64,000 bases of DNA from Amycolatopsis sulphurea. Its GTDB lineage: Bacteria; Actinomycetota; Actinomycetes; Mycobacteriales; Pseudonocardiaceae. The stretch spans positions 124,001 through 188,000 of the forward strand of contig NZ_PDJK01000001.1 in NCBI RefSeq assembly GCF_002564045.1, read 5' to 3'. Under the pieces are notes generated by a model. That model was not told the DNA's origin, did no database searches, and worked only from the letters and a program-made list of their open reading frames with translations. This document shows positions 62,319 to 64,000 of the stretch, in pieces. Made by a program: the position numbers and the translations under genes. The stretch's first letter is position 1; the number at the start of each line of letters is the position of its first letter.

Positions 62319-63121
62319 TGGCCGTGATGCACACGAGCGTCGACGCCGAAGCCGCCGCGCGGCTCGTTGCGTTCGGCATGCGCCCGAAGCAGCTGCCTGC
62401 CCGCGACGTCGTGTACGGCGAGCTGGTACGCCGCTATGGCGAGGACAACGCGTTCAAAGCGCTGACGCACGCTGTCGCGGCCGGGCTGGGGCTCATGGTG
62501 CTCGAAGTGACGCATCAGGCCGGGTGTGTGCTGGCGGCCACCGACGAATCCATCTTCGAGATCAAGATGGACAGCTACGCGCGGCAGTCGAAGATCCGTG
62601 AACGGCGTGAGACCGAGAAGGTGCTGCACGGCCTGATTCATCTGGCTGCCGCGGCGCTCGGGTATCCGCGTCCGGACGACTTGGCCAACGACACCTACAT
62701 CGGCCGGGTCAGTGTGGAGCAGGTCGACGCGATGGTGCGCGAAGCCGCGCGCGTGCTCGATGAGCGCGCGCACGATGCCGAAGCGAACAACGATCCGTTG
62801 GCGGACGCACCGGAGCTGGAGCAGGCATGGCGTGCGTACGCCCGCCGCCCGGCCGCTGCGGCCACAAAGGACGGCCGGATGGCTGCGGACACCACCCGTG
62901 GCATGGTGGCGCGCGCGTTGCGTTTCCTTGCCGATCAAGGGTTTCTGGTACAGGTCAGTGACGAGCAGGGCGGCACTTACCGCACCACACCGCGGTATCA
63001 GGTCCAGGTGCGCGAGCTGGCCGCCGACGCGGCGTTCGACGATCTGCTCGCGCTCGACGTCGTGACGGTCGCGGGCGCCGGGGGCACGTTGCGCGCGACC
63101 GCTTCGGACATGTTGCAGTAA
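62318..63121 (+). CDS. MukE/JetB-like winged-helix subunit
   Basis: The 267-residue protein has two parts: an N-terminal helical domain (PARDVVYGELVRRYGEDNAFKALTHAVAAGLGLMVLE) and a C-terminal winged helix (TRGMVARALRFLADQGFLVQVSDEQGGTYRTTPRYQVQVREL), as in MukE/MksE/JetB proteins that bind the kleisin. Its ATG shares a base with the preceding stop and it lies 17 bases before the SMC gene, so the three are one operon. No catalytic residue is expected in such subunits. Family assignment is by layout. Confidence 0.63.
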   Translation: MAVMHTSVDAEAAARLVAFGMRPKQLPARDVVYGELVRRYGEDNAFKALTHAVAAGLGLMVLEVTHQAGCVLAATDESIFEIKMDSYARQSKIRERRETEKVLHGLIHLAAAALGYPRPDDLANDTYIGRVSVEQVDAMVREAARVLDERAHDAEANNDPLADAPELEQAWRAYARRPAAAATKDGRMAADTTRGMVARALRFLADQGFLVQVSDEQGGTYRTTPRYQVQVRELAADAAFDDLLALDVVTVAGAGGTLRATASDMLQ

Positions 63122-63138
63122 GAGGGGGACTGAAGAGG

Positions 63139-64000
63139 ATGTACGAGCTTTCGCGGGTCCGCCTGCACTCTGTCGGGCCTGCGGGCGCCCGCTATCAGGA
63201 CGTGGTGCTGGACTTCAGCGGGGTCGGCGCCACGATCACCGCGCCGCAGCAGGATGCGCTGTTCTCCGCCGGCGTGCACACCGGCGGTGCGGTGCGTCGT
63301 CCGTCGCCGGCGAGCGTGCTGTTCCTGGAGAACGGTGGCGGCAAGTCGGTACTGATCAAGTTGATCTTCTCGGTGATGCTGCCCGGCCGCCGCCAGGTGG
63401 TGGGCACCACGAGCACGAAGGTGCTGGAGAAGTTCGTGGCGGCCAAGGACGTCGCGCACGTGGTGCTGGAGTGGCTGCACGTGGAGACCGGGGCACGGGT
63501 GATCACCGGCAAGGTCTCCGAATGGCGCGGGCATGTCACCTCGGCGGACGCGGAGAACCTCGTCGACTCCTGGTACTGCTTCCGCCCGACCGCCGAGCTG
63601 GGCCTGGAAACGCTGCCGCTGACCGAGGAGGGCCGGCTGCTCACGGTGTCCGGGTTCCACGACCGGATCGCCGGTGCCGCGATGGCCGAGCCGGAGCTGG
63701 AACTGTTCTGGACGCGCCGCCGGCACGAATGGACCGGACGGCTCGACCAGCTCGGGCTCGACACCGAGCTGTTCCGCTACCAGCGTGCGATGAACGCCGG
63801 TGAAGGCGAGGCCGCGGACGCCTTCGCGTTCTCGACCGACGAAGCGTTCGTCGAGTTCTTGCTGCGCGCGGTGGTGTCCGAAGACGAGCCGAAAGACCTC
63901 GCCGAGGTCGTGTCGACGTACAAGAACAACCTCGCGCAGCGCGGCGATCTGATCGCGGAGAAGGAGTTCGTCGAGGGCGCGCTGGAGCTGCTCGGACCGC
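63139..64000 (+). CDS. SMC-like ATPase (MukB/MksB/JetC type), N-terminal part, cut by the window edge
   Basis: The first 287 residues are visible and the frame is open to the right edge. Walker A is FLENGGGKSVLIKLIFSVMLPGRR (near residue 70), a Gly-rich variant ENGGGKS. The following segments (KDVAHVVLEWLHVETGARV, MNAGEGEAADAFAF, STDEAFVEFLLRAV) fit the ATPase head of these large SMC proteins, before the coiled coil. AGAGG precedes the ATG. If a JetD-like topoisomerase-VI-type nuclease gene follows outside the window, the system is Wadjet; without it, a Mks condensin. Confidence 0.75.
   Translation, partial: MYELSRVRLHSVGPAGARYQDVVLDFSGVGATITAPQQDALFSAGVHTGGAVRRPSPASVLFLENGGGKSVLIKLIFSVMLPGRRQVVGTTSTKVLEKFVAAKDVAHVVLEWLHVETGARVITGKVSEWRGHVTSADAENLVDSWYCFRPTAELGLETLPLTEEGRLLTVSGFHDRIAGAAMAEPELELFWTRRRHEWTGRLDQLGLDTELFRYQRAMNAGEGEAADAFAFSTDEAFVEFLLRAVVSEDEPKDLAEVVSTYKNNLAQRGDLIAEKEFVEGALELLGP

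Overview
The window is chromosomal DNA of a high-G+C actinomycete, most likely a member of the Pseudonocardiaceae close to Amycolatopsis. The evidence is the strong G/C third-position bias, the many GTG starts and 4-base ATGA/GTGA gene overlaps, the presence of BldD, WhiA, actinobacterial integration host factor (mIHF) and a B-4DMT-type membrane protein, and the conserved order aro cluster - efp - nusB - bldD - pyr operon - mihF - gmk - rpoZ - coaBC - metK - priA - fmt - rsmB - rpe - rib operon - uvrC - rapZ - yvcK - whiA. I see no tRNA, rRNA, insertion sequence or CRISPR array.

Left part (1-10.8 kb): the end of ruvX, mltG with a very long disordered cytoplasmic extension, and aroE. An accessory block follows: a GrpB-like protein, a secreted TAP-type hydrolase, a serine hydrolase, and a complete set of sugar-PTS components except enzyme I (HPr, EIIC, EIIB, EIIA). 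The PTS genes are arranged divergently around a DasR-like GntR regulator and two sites resembling dre operators, which suggests N-acetylglucosamine or related sugar uptake under GntR control. A Tat-exported Rieske lipoprotein and a small membrane protein end the block.

Aromatic cluster (10.8-17 kb): a prepilin peptidase interrupted by a low-complexity insert with twelve perfect 18-bp repeats, then aroC, aroK, aroB and aroQ. With aroE these cover the shikimate pathway from dehydroquinate synthase onward except the EPSP synthase step. Then come a GNAT-glyoxalase fusion, a secreted beta-propeller-like lipoprotein, pepQ, efp and nusB.

Pyrimidine operon (23-34 kb): bldD diverges from pyrR-pyrB-pyrC-(membrane protein)-carA-carB-pyrF. 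The pyrR leader contains a recognisable PyrR-binding hairpin next to its ribosome-binding site. Between carA and carB, joined by 1-4 base overlaps, sits an ATPase plus TOPRIM-like DUF4276 pair of the type found in phage-defence loci. This is the strongest candidate for an unusual system here.

Right half (34-64 kb): mihF, gmk, rpoZ, coaBC, metK and priA, then an accessory block at 41-46 kb. In that block a class III cyclase and a cNMP-binding Crp-type regulator form one operon, divergent from an HTH protein of unknown C-terminal domain and a glycosyltransferase-like protein, with paired inverted repeats in the shared promoter region. Next come fmt-rsmB, rpe, ribE-ribBA-ribH, xthA, a secreted trypsin, and uvrC-rapZ-yvcK-whiA. 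The window ends inside a three-gene SMC/kleisin system of the MukBEF/Mks/Wadjet type, cut by the right edge.

Five copies of a 47-bp double palindrome are scattered through gene borders, and several tracts hold decayed tandem repeats, one of them derived from the 3' end of priA. At least nine genes have a -10-like TAnnnT hexamer 6-8 bases before the start codon, suggesting leaderless transcripts.
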